Shown in pieces: positions 8,039 through 16,278 of a DNA stretch of 24,644 nucleotides. A program made the position numbers and the translations under genes. Within the stretch, counting starts at the first letter, position 1, and each line of letters starts with the position of its first letter. The DNA is from a virus. Location: positions 1 to 24,644 of IMG/VR virus record IMGVR_UViG_3300008120_000289, one strand, 5' to 3'. The notes under the pieces are model-generated. The model was not told where the DNA came from and made no database searches. It was given only the letters and a program-made list of their open reading frames with translations.

Positions 8039-8257
8039 ATGCCAACCGATATTACAATTAACAATATAACAGGTACAAGTCCTTTTGATGTTTATATTTG
8101 TGACAACCCAATTACAACTTGTGTTTATGTTGCTACGATAACTTCACCATCATTACCTTATGTATTTCAAATACCACCAGTGATGGATGGTCAAACTAGT
8201 TATAATTTAAAAATTGTTGATGATAATAATTGTGTTGTAATAGAAACTTTATCTTAA
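8039..8257 (+). CDS. Small virion-associated protein, paralog of the 19322-19549 product
   Basis: The 72-aa product has no recognised domain, but it clearly matches the 75-aa product encoded on the opposite strand at 19322-19549. Both share an N-terminal IT.ITG...P..VYIC segment, then a Cys, V.TI.SP, a PP pair, a KIV segment and a late Cys. Both genes also sit directly upstream of a long fibre-like gene in the same transcription direction. It looks like a small beta-sandwich protein with no signal peptide or membrane segment. It is followed after one base by the adhesin-like gene at 8259. A role as a small tail or fibre accessory protein is inference from context and paralogy. Confidence 0.8.
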   Translation: MPTDITINNITGTSPFDVYICDNPITTCVYVATITSPSLPYVFQIPPVMDGQTSYNLKIVDDNNCVVIETLS

Positions 8258-8258
8258 T

Positions 8259-9023
8259 ATGCCTGTTTGTGTAAATACTGATTATTGTGTGGTTAATACT
8301 GGTTACGATTTTGATGGTAACTATACTAAAAGTGGTAGTTCGTATAATAGTTACGATGTTTACTATAACGCCAGTTATTATATTTATTTTTCATCGACTT
8401 ATAATCAATGGTGTTTATCTAATACTATTGAAGGTCCTTGTCTTATGTCAGGTAAATATCCTTGCACAAGTTCTTGTCCTGATTTATGTGAAGATAATTT
8501 AATACCTACTCTATGTCCTACACCTACCCCTACACCAACATTAAATTGTGACGTATTTAACTTTGATGCAATTTTTGATTGTTTGGTAAGTCCAACTCCA
8601 AGTAATACCCCAACAAATACTCCAACTCCAACACAAACACCAACTCCAAGTTCAACCAATCCTTGCCCGTTTATTGATGTTGATGCAACTTTAAGTAATT
8701 ATAGTCCAACACCAACTCCTACTCCAACAGTAACTCCGACAGTTTCTCCTGAAGTTATTAGAAATTGTGATTTTTCAGGTGATGTTAAGTTTAATGTGGT
8801 TGATGCTGTTATTAAATGTCCTACTAGTTTAGAATTCCAAGATTGTATTAATGGCACTCTTTACTATACAAGTCAAAACTTAACAACCCCTTCAGGTGGT
8901 TCTTTAATAAAATACATGGTATTCAACGCAAAAGTTGATGGTAATGATAGATGTATTTCTTATCTTGGTAGTGTTGACGAGGTTTCGGGTGGTAATAATA
9001 TTCAAAGAACGGGTGGGCCTTAG
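8259..9023 (+). CDS. TP-rich adhesin/fibre protein, N-terminal part ending at an in-frame amber
   Basis: The 254-aa frame contains a Cys-rich N-terminal module (Y...[14 protein letters not shown], about residues 15-60) that resembles modules in the 12963-15281 product. Three Thr-Pro linkers with short Cys-containing segments between them follow (about 88-95, 111-130, 150-168), then a domain with [12 protein letters not shown] and CISYLGS. The frame stops at TAG (9021-9023) in the middle of what looks like a module, and the same frame stays open for 190 more codons. There is no signal peptide or membrane segment. The style matches the minus-strand tail proteins of this window, so a virion adhesin or tail-fibre role is likely. 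The start is the first ATG, one base after the preceding stop. Confidence 0.8.
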   Translation: MPVCVNTDYCVVNTGYDFDGNYTKSGSSYNSYDVYYNASYYIYFSSTYNQWCLSNTIEGPCLMSGKYPCTSSCPDLCEDNLIPTLCPTPTPTPTLNCDVFNFDAIFDCLVSPTPSNTPTNTPTPTQTPTPSSTNPCPFIDVDATLSNYSPTPTPTPTVTPTVSPEVIRNCDFSGDVKFNVVDAVIKCPTSLEFQDCINGTLYYTSQNLTTPSGGSLIKYMVFNAKVDGNDRCISYLGSVDEVSGGNNIQRTGGP

Positions 9024-9118
9024 GGTTATTCAAATGCCGGTGGTTGTGCTAATTGTGTTTTACCAACTCCAACTAATACACCAACTAACACCCCATCCCC
9101 AACCAGTACTCAATCTGT
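8513..9118 (+). repeat. Thr-Pro microsatellite-like linkers
   Basis: Imperfect hexamer repeats of the CCAACT/CCTACA type, encoding TP dipeptides, recur at about 8513-8545, 8592-8665, 8701-8757 and 9065-9118. They separate the folded modules of the 8259 gene. Related repeats in inverted orientation occur in the minus-strand genes at about 12218-12370, 14030-14065 and 14364-14404. Low-complexity DNA of this kind favours slippage and recombination. Confidence 0.8.
9021..9023 (+). other. In-frame amber codon inside an otherwise continuous adhesin frame
   Basis: TAG lies at codon 255 of the frame that starts at 8259. The context is GGG CCT TAG GGT TAT. After it the frame continues with GYSNAGGCANC and another TP-rich linker, then a C-terminal domain, to a TAA at 9594-9596. 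No in-frame ATG follows closely; the first plausible alternative start is a TTG at 9195. A global TAG reassignment is unlikely because TAG properly ends three other genes here (stops at 9617, 10218 and 16511). Confidence 0.85.
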
Positions 9119-9596
9119 AATTGTTTTTCAATCATCAACAACAACCACTACAATTCCAGGACCATCAAATTCAGAATTTAATGTTTTTGTTAATTTGGAT
9201 GATTCAATAAGTCCGTTTAGTGGTTCTGTTTGGTATTCATATTTTACAGGCGATTATAGTCTTATCAATCTGTTTGGAAACAATCAAGCAGTTCCTGGGG
9301 TTAATTGGGTTCAGTTAAATACTAAATTATTACTTCAATGTGGTCCTGGTGATAATTTTTTTGGCACAATTTCTTTACCTAATCCTCCTTCATACAGAAT
9401 ACTACTTCAGGTTAGAAACTTATCTAATACTTTAATTTATAAAAATGTTGCCGGTTTTGTTGGTGTGCCCAGTGACCCTTGTACTACATCATCACTAACA
9501 CAAATATATACCAATACGTATCAGTATGGTATGGTTCAACCTATTGTTAATTTTAGATTATTAGTTGTAAATCCGATTCAAACAATTTCGGTATAA
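9024..9596 (+). pseudogene. In-frame C-terminal continuation of the TP-rich adhesin after the amber
   Basis: This 190-codon continuation is in the same frame as the 8259 gene. It begins with GYSNAGGCANC, passes through a TP-rich linker (LPTPTNTPTNTPSPTST) and a short Thr run (STTTTTIPGP), then a beta-rich C-terminal domain of about 130 residues starting near 9195 (NLDDSISPFSGSVWYSYF). The linker and domain style match the upstream half and the other tail proteins. It has no obvious start of its own, so it is either made by amber read-through, is the lost half of a recently broken gene, or reflects a base error. It converges with the RuvC-like gene at a hairpin terminator. Confidence 0.65.
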
Positions 9597-9622
9597 AAAA
9601 AAATGGTAGTTAAAAACTACCA
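9595..9622 (-). terminator. Rho-independent terminator of the RuvC-like gene, perhaps bidirectional
   Basis: A perfect 8-bp stem (TGGTAGTT at 9604-9611 with AACTACCA at 9615-9622) closes a 3-base AAA loop. Read on the minus strand it is followed by nine consecutive T, the classic layout. On the plus strand it is followed by AAATTTTC, a weaker tract, so it may also serve the convergent adhesin gene. The TAG stop of the RuvC-like gene (9619-9617) lies inside the stem. Confidence 0.8.
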
Positions 9623-10216
9623 AATTTTCTCTTGTTTCATATAACCTAAGACACAACAATAGGCGTCTGATTGGTCATAATTTTCTTTCTTTAGTGTATT
9701 GTTTTTTGTGTATAACCACTGAATTTGAGGTTCTTTTTTTGCAACCAAATCCCAAATAATTTGTTTTTTATCACAATCTTTTGGATAGTTACCAAACAAA
9801 ACAAACTTACCTTTATCGTTTTGTTGTACTAAATTAGGAAACGCATTTTTTCTTGAATTATACGTGGAGATAAAATTAGGTACTATTCCTAATTCATCAT
9901 ATATAAGTTTACAAATAAAACTATTAAATCTTAGTAATGTTTGTATGGTATATACATTATTTGAGTTTAATAATGGTTCTTCTATTATTACTTTTGTTAT
10001 TCCTAATTCTTTATATTGAATTAGTTTACTTTTAAAAATTTCACTTTTTAAAAGGAGTTCTCTCATTTTATCCTCTTCTTTTGGTTTTGGAACTGGTGAG
10101 ATATGAGTTAACTCTAATAATTGTTGTGTTTGAATATCAAACAAAGCCCAACCTATAGTTTTGGTTGAGATGTCAAGTCCGAGTACTTTCGGACTTTCTT
10201 TTAAATTTTTTTTCAT
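9617..10216 (-). CDS. RuvC-like Holliday junction resolvase
   Basis: The 199-aa product has the RNase H-fold RuvC motifs. The first acidic strand is VLGLDISTKTIGWALFD (D15), the second is KVIIEEPLLNSNN (E79/E80), and the C-terminal helix is YDQSDAYCCVLGY (D181/D184). These are the expected metal ligands of RuvC-type resolvases, which cut four-way junctions made during recombination or packaging. The length is typical for the family (about 160-200 aa). It ends at a TAG inside a terminator stem. Its ATG follows the stop of the 905-aa tail gene by one base, so it would be transcribed with the tail genes rather than with the replication operon. That position would suit late resolution of DNA branches before packaging (inference). 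Confidence 0.88.
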   Translation of the reverse strand: MKKNLKESPKVLGLDISTKTIGWALFDIQTQQLLELTHISPVPKPKEEDKMRELLLKSEIFKSKLIQYKELGITKVIIEEPLLNSNNVYTIQTLLRFNSFICKLIYDELGIVPNFISTYNSRKNAFPNLVQQNDKGKFVLFGNYPKDCDKKQIIWDLVAKKEPQIQWLYTKNNTLKKENYDQSDAYCCVLGYMKQEKIW

Positions 10217-10217
10217 A

Positions 10218-12935
10218 CTAGAAATCGAATTTTACTAAAAACTGCTGAATACCTTGTCTTAATACAGGTGACTGCAGTTTAGATACAATCATAAGTGTTT
10301 TGTCAGAATCGTAAAGCCCAATTTCAGTAATATATGAAGGATTACCATTAGTCCAAGTAGGGTTTGAGGTTGTTTGGAACTCAGTTTGTCCCAAATTAAC
10401 TTTATATCTCATTTCATATATTGTTGCTTGTATATCGGTTTCCAAAGAACCATAAAAATAATACTCATCCCCAAAATTTAAAGATGGTAGATTAGTTTTA
10501 ACCGGAGTTAGTTCAATATAATCATTTAGATTATAAATGTCAGCGTCTTCATAAAGTTCTTTTGTAATAACAAATGTATTATTAATTAAACCTTCTTTAG
10601 TTATATAACCATTAATCATCGTTGATGTTAATTGGTTTGTGAAATCAATTATTCTCCACTCTGAAGATTCGGGTCTTCCTTCTCCGTCAACAACTTGACA
10701 AATAATTTCAAATTTATTAGCATAAAACCCAGTTTCTACATTACAATAATCAGGACATATTGTTGTTGTGGTAGTTGTTGGAGAGCCTCCGCATTGTACT
10801 ACTTCATCACATAACCCTAAGTTAAGTGTTGATATTGATTCTAATGAAGTTGGTGTTGTTTGTGAACATCCAAAATTAACCGTTTCAGTTAAAGTTATCG
10901 CGGTTAAAACTCCAAAACAATTTGTAATATTTACAACTGCAGGTGGTGACGATACTGTTATTTGCCAACAATAACAATTTTGATTTGTCGTTGTTGTGGT
11001 TGTTGTATATGGGAAAGTTGTGGTTGTAGTGGTTATAGGTGAAAAAGGTTGATTCAAACAAGGAAATTCATCACCAAATCTAACTCCAACGTTTTGTGAA
11101 GTAATTGGTAAACAAACAATATTAGGACCTTGTATTGGTACATAGTAATTACAATGTAAAGAATTTAAACAAGTGTCAGTATCTGTAAATCTATATGTGA
11201 CGTGTAGATATTGACTTGCCCCTGTTAATAAACCTTCAGCAGAATTATTATCTGTTCCACACACATTAGGAGTTATTAATGAAATTTTAGGAGCCGGTAA
11301 TGTCCAATTTCTATTAGATTTATAAGACATTGCAGCAATTATTTCTTCATCATCAATAACAACTATTTTTTGGTCAGGAAATACTTTACCAACCCTATTA
11401 GGATATCCATCTAAATTAGGATTATTATCCCATAAATGATAGTATCTAATACCAGGCGAATTCATGTCAATATTTTTAGTTGATTGGATGTAATTTACTT
11501 CAAATAAATCTAATCCTTCGAAATCTGGTGGGTCAACCCAAAATGTTTGTCCGTTACAACAATTTGGATTTTTATGCCACATTAACCAAGGAATATGTAG
11601 TTTAAAATTTCTTGCCTCCCCTGTAGTATCTCCAACATTTTCAGGGTCAAATGGTTCAAACGCAAACTTTTCACCATAAAAGAAATCTATGGTATTGTTT
11701 GTGTAATGTATAATCGCTATCGCTTTTTGTTCTTCAGGCGTTACAATAACTTGCTCATCAAAAGAATTATAATAATAAACTGAATCAGAATCTGTTTGTC
11801 CACTTGAGGACGCATATCCTAAATATTCTTTGGTTCCAAGATAACTAATAGAACCAAATTCGGTATATCCTTTATTTAAGGTTTCAAATAACCCTGCCGG
11901 GCTTTCTGACCAAGGAATATTCATATTCCAAACTTTAACATCAAATTGGTCTATATCACATATTGATTCGTAATTTATAACATCATCCGCCCAATGTGGT
12001 CTTGGAGTAAAACTATCGTAAATAGTTGTCATGTTAGGTGGATATATTAACACTCTCGCATAACACATATTACTTAACCAACCAAAATTAGGTGTTGGTC
12101 TATCTAATGTGATTTCGTTATCACAAATTGCAACAATTCTATATGTCATCATTGGGTGACAACTATCAATCGCCATTTTACAGTCAGGTGGTGGTGGAGG
12201 TGGACACGCTCTACTAGCACTAGGTGTTAAACAAGGTGTTTTAGACGGTGTTGGTGTTGGACTTGGGTTACAATCATAAGGTGTTTTTGTTGGTGTTGGC
12301 GTTGGGGTTTGACTCGTTGTTATTTCTGAAGTTGATGTTGGTGTAGGTGTTGGAGTTGGGGTTGGTAAATTATCGCAATAACAATCATCCATTCCTTTAC
12401 CATTATAAAAAATGGTTAAAAAATCTCCAACTGAAGGACCTCTATTTGCGGTTGGGTTACATACCGCATTTATTAAAGTTATCTTATTCGTACAATTTAA
12501 ACTTGACATATCAATGATGTAATTTGAATTAATTACATATTGATTATTGGTTAAAGCGCTCCAATTAATAGTTTCTGCAGTTATATTACCTGTAAAAAAA
12601 CCTCTAAGAGGTGCTCTATTATATACAGGACTAACTATAGAATCCATATACCGAATTCCGTAAGTATTACCTGTAATTCCATCAACATAATATGGATACT
12701 TAACATTTTGTTTGTTAGATTGTGGTTGTCCACTAGAATTTTGAGAATTAAAATTAGGTTCTAAAATATTAGTTAACGATTGGTTGTAAGTGTTAGGTAA
12801 AGTGTTATATGATACTTCACTATCTCCAACTTGGAAATAGGAAATATTAAAGTTACCTTGAGACATTTTTTGTCTTGCAGCATCAGTTACCCTTGTGTTT
12901 ACTAACCCTGAAGTATTTTTTAAAATATATGACAT
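10218..12935 (-). CDS. Large modular tail/fibre protein, tail-collar-like ends with TP and poly-Thr insertions
   Basis: The 905-aa product starts with LKNTSGLVNTRVTDAARQK and QVGDSEVSYN, which resembles the N-terminus of phage tail-collar fibre proteins (DUF3751-like A-x-A...G-x-x-I...VGD pattern). It ends with ITEIGLYDSDKTLMIVSKL, which resembles the C-terminal EiGLyDadG part of the same fold. Between them lie a TP-rich linker with CPPPPPPDC (about 190-252), a central domain with many aromatic and Cys residues (about 255-640), and a short Cys-rich module flanked by poly-Thr tracts (about 648-740). No signal peptide or transmembrane segment is seen. It is most likely a baseplate-attached fibre or tail protein; the split-fold reading is inference. 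The stop is TAG, followed one base later by the RuvC-like gene. Confidence 0.75.
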   Translation of the reverse strand: MSYILKNTSGLVNTRVTDAARQKMSQGNFNISYFQVGDSEVSYNTLPNTYNQSLTNILEPNFNSQNSSGQPQSNKQNVKYPYYVDGITGNTYGIRYMDSIVSPVYNRAPLRGFFTGNITAETINWSALTNNQYVINSNYIIDMSSLNCTNKITLINAVCNPTANRGPSVGDFLTIFYNGKGMDDCYCDNLPTPTPTPTPTSTSEITTSQTPTPTPTKTPYDCNPSPTPTPSKTPCLTPSASRACPPPPPPDCKMAIDSCHPMMTYRIVAICDNEITLDRPTPNFGWLSNMCYARVLIYPPNMTTIYDSFTPRPHWADDVINYESICDIDQFDVKVWNMNIPWSESPAGLFETLNKGYTEFGSISYLGTKEYLGYASSSGQTDSDSVYYYNSFDEQVIVTPEEQKAIAIIHYTNNTIDFFYGEKFAFEPFDPENVGDTTGEARNFKLHIPWLMWHKNPNCCNGQTFWVDPPDFEGLDLFEVNYIQSTKNIDMNSPGIRYYHLWDNNPNLDGYPNRVGKVFPDQKIVVIDDEEIIAAMSYKSNRNWTLPAPKISLITPNVCGTDNNSAEGLLTGASQYLHVTYRFTDTDTCLNSLHCNYYVPIQGPNIVCLPITSQNVGVRFGDEFPCLNQPFSPITTTTTTFPYTTTTTTTNQNCYCWQITVSSPPAVVNITNCFGVLTAITLTETVNFGCSQTTPTSLESISTLNLGLCDEVVQCGGSPTTTTTTICPDYCNVETGFYANKFEIICQVVDGEGRPESSEWRIIDFTNQLTSTMINGYITKEGLINNTFVITKELYEDADIYNLNDYIELTPVKTNLPSLNFGDEYYFYGSLETDIQATIYEMRYKVNLGQTEFQTTSNPTWTNGNPSYITEIGLYDSDKTLMIVSKLQSPVLRQGIQQFLVKFDF
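10755..11034 (-). repeat. Poly-Thr linkers flanking a Cys-rich module
   Basis: Tracts of ACA/ACC/ACT codons encode runs of six or seven Thr at about 10755-10778 and 10983-11034. They bracket a module of about 65 residues with several Cys (CYCWQITVSSPP to CDEVVQCGG). Related short Thr runs occur in the 8259 gene (near 9139). The arrangement looks like an inserted cassette. Confidence 0.65.
12218..12370 (-). repeat. Thr-Pro linker repeats in the 905-aa tail protein
   Basis: On the minus strand this stretch encodes [19 protein letters not shown] and PSPTPTPSKTP-type units interrupted by short Cys-containing segments. It is the inverted-orientation counterpart of the plus-strand TP linkers near 8513-9118. 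Confidence 0.75.
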
Positions 12936-12939
12936 TGTC

Positions 12940-12947
12940 TATAAATA
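12940..12947 (-). promoter_or_regulatory. TATTTATA element before the 905-aa tail gene
   Basis: On the minus strand TATTTATA is followed by GACA and then the ATG at 12935. The same octamer with a 4-base spacer precedes the ATG at 16340 on the plus strand. It may be a -7/-10-type element giving a very short leader or part of a translation start signal. The AT-rich background limits confidence. Confidence 0.35.
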
Positions 12948-12962
12948 TATTGTATTATTTTT

Positions 12963-15281
12963 TTATCCACTTATTACATTACAACATCCACAACCTTGTA
13001 AAGTTGCGTTTGTAATTGAAAAAGTTTCATCACTTGTTCCAACATAACAATTAATAACTTCATTTTGTATTATGGTTGTTGTTGTTACCAACAATATTGT
13101 GTCTGAATTAGTTATTTGTAAACTTTGCCAAGAATCATTAGTTGATTTAATATTTATTATATTTCCTTGACATCCAGCAAAAGTGTTAAATGTAGTTCCT
13201 TCAGTTGTTCCTGTTAAAGTTACAGACTCTACTAATCCATTTTTATATAAAATTGATGAAGTTATATTTGTTGTACTTCCGGTATTAGGGGAACTTTTGA
13301 ATATGTTTGTATGTGACAAATCAAAAGTTAATGTTACTCCATTTTCTAATGGTGGTGTTACATTCACTAATGTTGTGTATTCCTTTGTTAATTGTGTTCC
13401 GGTGTTTTGTAATATGGTTGATGTGGTATTAAGAGTTACTGTATATGTAATCGGATTTGATGGTGGATTTAAAATAACATTAATTGTTGTTACATTACCA
13501 CTAATATCAATAACTGTTGGGGTATATGTTCCACTACATAAATTATCAAATATAGGTATGTTTCTGTATGAAAGTCCTCCATTAATAGAATAACTATAAG
13601 GTGGATATCCACCTGTACCAATTAATGTCATATTTCCGTCACAACCGCAACTTGGGTCGTTTTTACTAGCATTTAGTAATATTTCAGCCGGCACAGGTGC
13701 GGGGTCTCCAAGTAAACCTAAATTATATCTACCTATTGGTGGTGGTGGGCATGTTCCGATTGTAACTATTGGTGGTGGTAAAGGATATCCTAATATAACC
13801 CAATTATTTATTGGTGGGTAACTAGCGTCGTTACTTAAAACATAAATTCCACTTGGCGGTGGGTCTAAAACCCACTGACTTGTTGATGAGCTCCATACTA
13901 ATTCATAGTCGTCACCTCCAGTTGTTCCAGTCCAATACGGTTTTCCGTTTTTAACTCCATTAGGGAAAAATGTAATATAATTATAAGTTGTAAGTTTAAA
14001 ACATATTGTATATTCTGTAAAAGGTGTTGTAGGACTTGGTGTTGGAGTCATTGTTGGTGTTGGGCTAGGTGGAACTAAAACACAAGTTGTTTTTGCTGTA
14101 AAATCTCCATAATTATCTATCACTGTTGCGGTGTAAGTTCCAAAATTTAAATTATAAATTGTTTGACCAATATTTAAATTATCCCACAATACTGTATATG
14201 GTGGAGTTCCTCCAGTAATTATTAAACTTGCGGTTCCGTCTGAGGATTTTGGGTCAGATGGTTGTTTTACCTTACAAAATACAGACATTGGGAATATTGT
14301 TACAACGCTACATTCATTAGTCCCTTGTAAACAAGGTGGTATTGGTACTATTGGTGGTGCGGGTGTCATTGTTGGTGTTGGAGTCGGTGTTGGTGAAGGG
14401 TATTGGCAAGTTACTTGAGTGGTTTCTATTGTTTTTGAAAATCCAGGTATATCAATCACCCACTCTCCAAATGGGCAACTTCCTGTATTTAATGTTGCAA
14501 TTGTTTGAAATGAGTTATCTTCTTGTATATCAAAATTCCAAAGATTAGTATTAGAATCAAAATATATTATTGTATTATATTCATTTGTTAAATCGTTACT
14601 TATAAAATTATAGATTGGTAACCCATTGATAGTTCCAACAGGATTAATATTAGTGATTTGTGTTGAAGGTCCGTAATCGATTTTTATTTGTAAACAACAT
14701 GCTGAAGTTCCGGTAATACAAAAATTATCGCAATTACTCAAAGTATAATTTTGAACTGTTCCCCAAGGGTATCCGGCACCTTGACTAAAAAATATTGGAG
14801 TTCCTTTAAAACATCCTATTATTTCAGTGTTAGCATCTATTGATTGTTGTACAATATTTCCTTCACAAGTTTGATAGAATACATCACATTTAATAGTATT
14901 TTTTAGTATTTTACAACTACAATCACCCGGAAATAAATTACAATTAGGAAAATCTTCTTCAATAGTTAGTATTGGGTCGTCAAAAATATCGTCTGAACAA
15001 TATGTAAAATTAGTTAAATCACCTAGTTGCCATAATGAAGATAAAACATCACAAGGGGTTGCAACATTTGATATTGCGAAAAATATGGAAGTTGTTGGGT
15101 TAGAAATGTTAACAAATCTCCACTGTCCTCCTAAATAATAAAATGCGTAGGTTTTTCCATCATAACTACCCAAATAAAACGCTTCGCCGTAAAGATTTCC
15201 AACTAATGTCATGTTGAAACTTATAGACGGTGAGTCTGAACAGTTTAACGTAAGTTTAATACAAAAACAAGCTGATGCCAT
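12963..15281 (-). CDS. Modular tail/adhesin protein with NG-P-Y/W modules, SprB-like repeats and TP linkers
   Basis: The 772-aa product contains at least three copies of one module, at about residues 5-60, 195-280 and 425-500. Each starts with C(I/L/F)(K/Q)(L/I) and carries an NG.P.Y-like stretch and a Trp-containing strand (FDSNTNLWNF; WSSSTSQWVL). Two SprB-like repeats lie at about 345-392 (ITGGTPPYTVLW to GTYTATVIDNYG) and 550-595 (GTGGYPPYSYSI to GTYTPTVIDISG). TP-rich linkers occur near 296-310 and 405-420. The C-terminal 160 residues are beta-rich with a Cys-rich end (GCGCC). SprB repeats are known from the Bacteroidetes gliding adhesin SprB, so a host-surface adhesin role on the virion is likely. 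It follows the glycosyltransferase gene by 19 bases. AGGA lies just before the ATG. Confidence 0.75.
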   Translation of the reverse strand: MASACFCIKLTLNCSDSPSISFNMTLVGNLYGEAFYLGSYDGKTYAFYYLGGQWRFVNISNPTTSIFFAISNVATPCDVLSSLWQLGDLTNFTYCSDDIFDDPILTIEEDFPNCNLFPGDCSCKILKNTIKCDVFYQTCEGNIVQQSIDANTEIIGCFKGTPIFFSQGAGYPWGTVQNYTLSNCDNFCITGTSACCLQIKIDYGPSTQITNINPVGTINGLPIYNFISNDLTNEYNTIIYFDSNTNLWNFDIQEDNSFQTIATLNTGSCPFGEWVIDIPGFSKTIETTQVTCQYPSPTPTPTPTMTPAPPIVPIPPCLQGTNECSVVTIFPMSVFCKVKQPSDPKSSDGTASLIITGGTPPYTVLWDNLNIGQTIYNLNFGTYTATVIDNYGDFTAKTTCVLVPPSPTPTMTPTPSPTTPFTEYTICFKLTTYNYITFFPNGVKNGKPYWTGTTGGDDYELVWSSSTSQWVLDPPPSGIYVLSNDASYPPINNWVILGYPLPPPIVTIGTCPPPPIGRYNLGLLGDPAPVPAEILLNASKNDPSCGCDGNMTLIGTGGYPPYSYSINGGLSYRNIPIFDNLCSGTYTPTVIDISGNVTTINVILNPPSNPITYTVTLNTTSTILQNTGTQLTKEYTTLVNVTPPLENGVTLTFDLSHTNIFKSSPNTGSTTNITSSILYKNGLVESVTLTGTTEGTTFNTFAGCQGNIINIKSTNDSWQSLQITNSDTILLVTTTTIIQNEVINCYVGTSDETFSITNATLQGCGCCNVISG

Positions 15282-15300
15282 AATTCCTCAATAAATACCT

Positions 15301-16278
15301 TTATAATTCTTTTTTAATTATAGATTTCATAATTTCAATATATTTTATAGTTGAACTATTTTTATCTACGTAATTAAAATGATTTGGATTTTCTTTTAAT
15401 TTTTCTAAAGGATTGACATTAATGTACTCTCCTTTGTAAAATTTTGTAGATTTTAAATCTTCAGTTACTCCGGCCATATGTAATATAGGTCTTCTATTAT
15501 AAATAGATACCGAGTCTGTTGCCCAAGAAAAATCAAGTTCATTTGTTATTTTGGTTTCAATACCAAATTTCCACAAGTTCCATAATAATGACCACATTTC
15601 TGCTGTCCAAAATTGTATTTCGCCAGGACTTATTGGAAATCTTCTTTGATAACTTAACATTTGTTCGTACAAAGGATAACAATCATTATAAATTTTATCC
15701 CAAATATCCCAATTTGTATTTTTTATAATATACTGACCTCCACCTGAATTTAATTGGTTATCTTTAATTTTTTCAACATCAATTCCAACAACATCAGCCA
15801 TTTCTTGTAATAATTGACCTTTTTTAGATGTTGGATGTTTTGACTCATATCTTAAACAACAATCATTAATATAATTATATCCAATATAACTAGTAGTATC
15901 AGATAGATAAGTAATGTTATCATTTAATAAAATTTCAAATTTTGGTAATTCCCTAAATATAATATCGGCATCATGTAAGAAAAAACATTCACCTAATATC
16001 GGATTATCTTTTAACCATTTTGTAATTAAAAAAGGTTTAATGCTTGGTATGTATTTCTTTTTAATTCTGTCATCAACATAATGATGTACATTAATCCCCA
16101 ATTTTTTTAACTCTAATGATTCTTTTGTTGGTTCATTATTTGGTGAGATAATTCCAAATAAAATGTGTATATTATTTGGGTCAATACCTTTTTCAATGAA
16201 ATTATGAATATATATTTTACATTGCCAATGAAAATAAGGAATATCCGGTTGAGCACTAACAAATACTAAATTTTTCAT
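15301..16278 (-). CDS. GT-A-type glycosyltransferase
   Basis: The 325-aa product has a nucleotide-binding N-terminus (NLVFVSAQPDIPYFHWQC), then FFLHDADIIF with a D-x-D motif at residues 103-105, the metal and sugar-nucleotide site of GT-A fold enzymes. Downstream QLNSGGGQYII (175-185) and RPILHMAG with His 267 fit the acceptor and late metal-site regions of this fold. No membrane segment is seen, so it is probably cytoplasmic. Sugar and acceptor cannot be told from sequence. It sits among Thr/Pro-rich fibre genes, between the divergent 57-aa gene and the 772-aa adhesin gene, so candidate acceptors include the phage's own fibres, phage DNA or host surface glycans. The start is the ATG at 16278, with an AT-rich TATATTTA-ATTA leader. 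Confidence 0.82.
   Translation of the reverse strand: MKNLVFVSAQPDIPYFHWQCKIYIHNFIEKGIDPNNIHILFGIISPNNEPTKESLELKKLGINVHHYVDDRIKKKYIPSIKPFLITKWLKDNPILGECFFLHDADIIFRELPKFEILLNDNITYLSDTTSYIGYNYINDCCLRYESKHPTSKKGQLLQEMADVVGIDVEKIKDNQLNSGGGQYIIKNTNWDIWDKIYNDCYPLYEQMLSYQRRFPISPGEIQFWTAEMWSLLWNLWKFGIETKITNELDFSWATDSVSIYNRRPILHMAGVTEDLKSTKFYKGEYINVNPLEKLKENPNHFNYVDKNSSTIKYIEIMKSIIKKEL

Noticed and set aside
8405-8659. Minus-strand ORF rich in VGVGVG
   Set aside because: It is the complement of the TP-linker codons of the plus-strand adhesin and has no start context of its own.
8259-9596. Phage-wide reassignment of TAG (genetic code 15)
   Set aside because: TAG correctly ends the RuvC-like gene (inside a terminator), the 905-aa tail gene (one base before the next ATG) and the 57-aa plus gene, and no other long gene contains an in-frame TAG.
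13183-13593. Plus-strand 136-aa ORF inside the 772-aa adhesin gene
   Set aside because: Its composition is that of antisense to Thr/Asn-rich coding sequence, and the minus-strand frame has clear domains.
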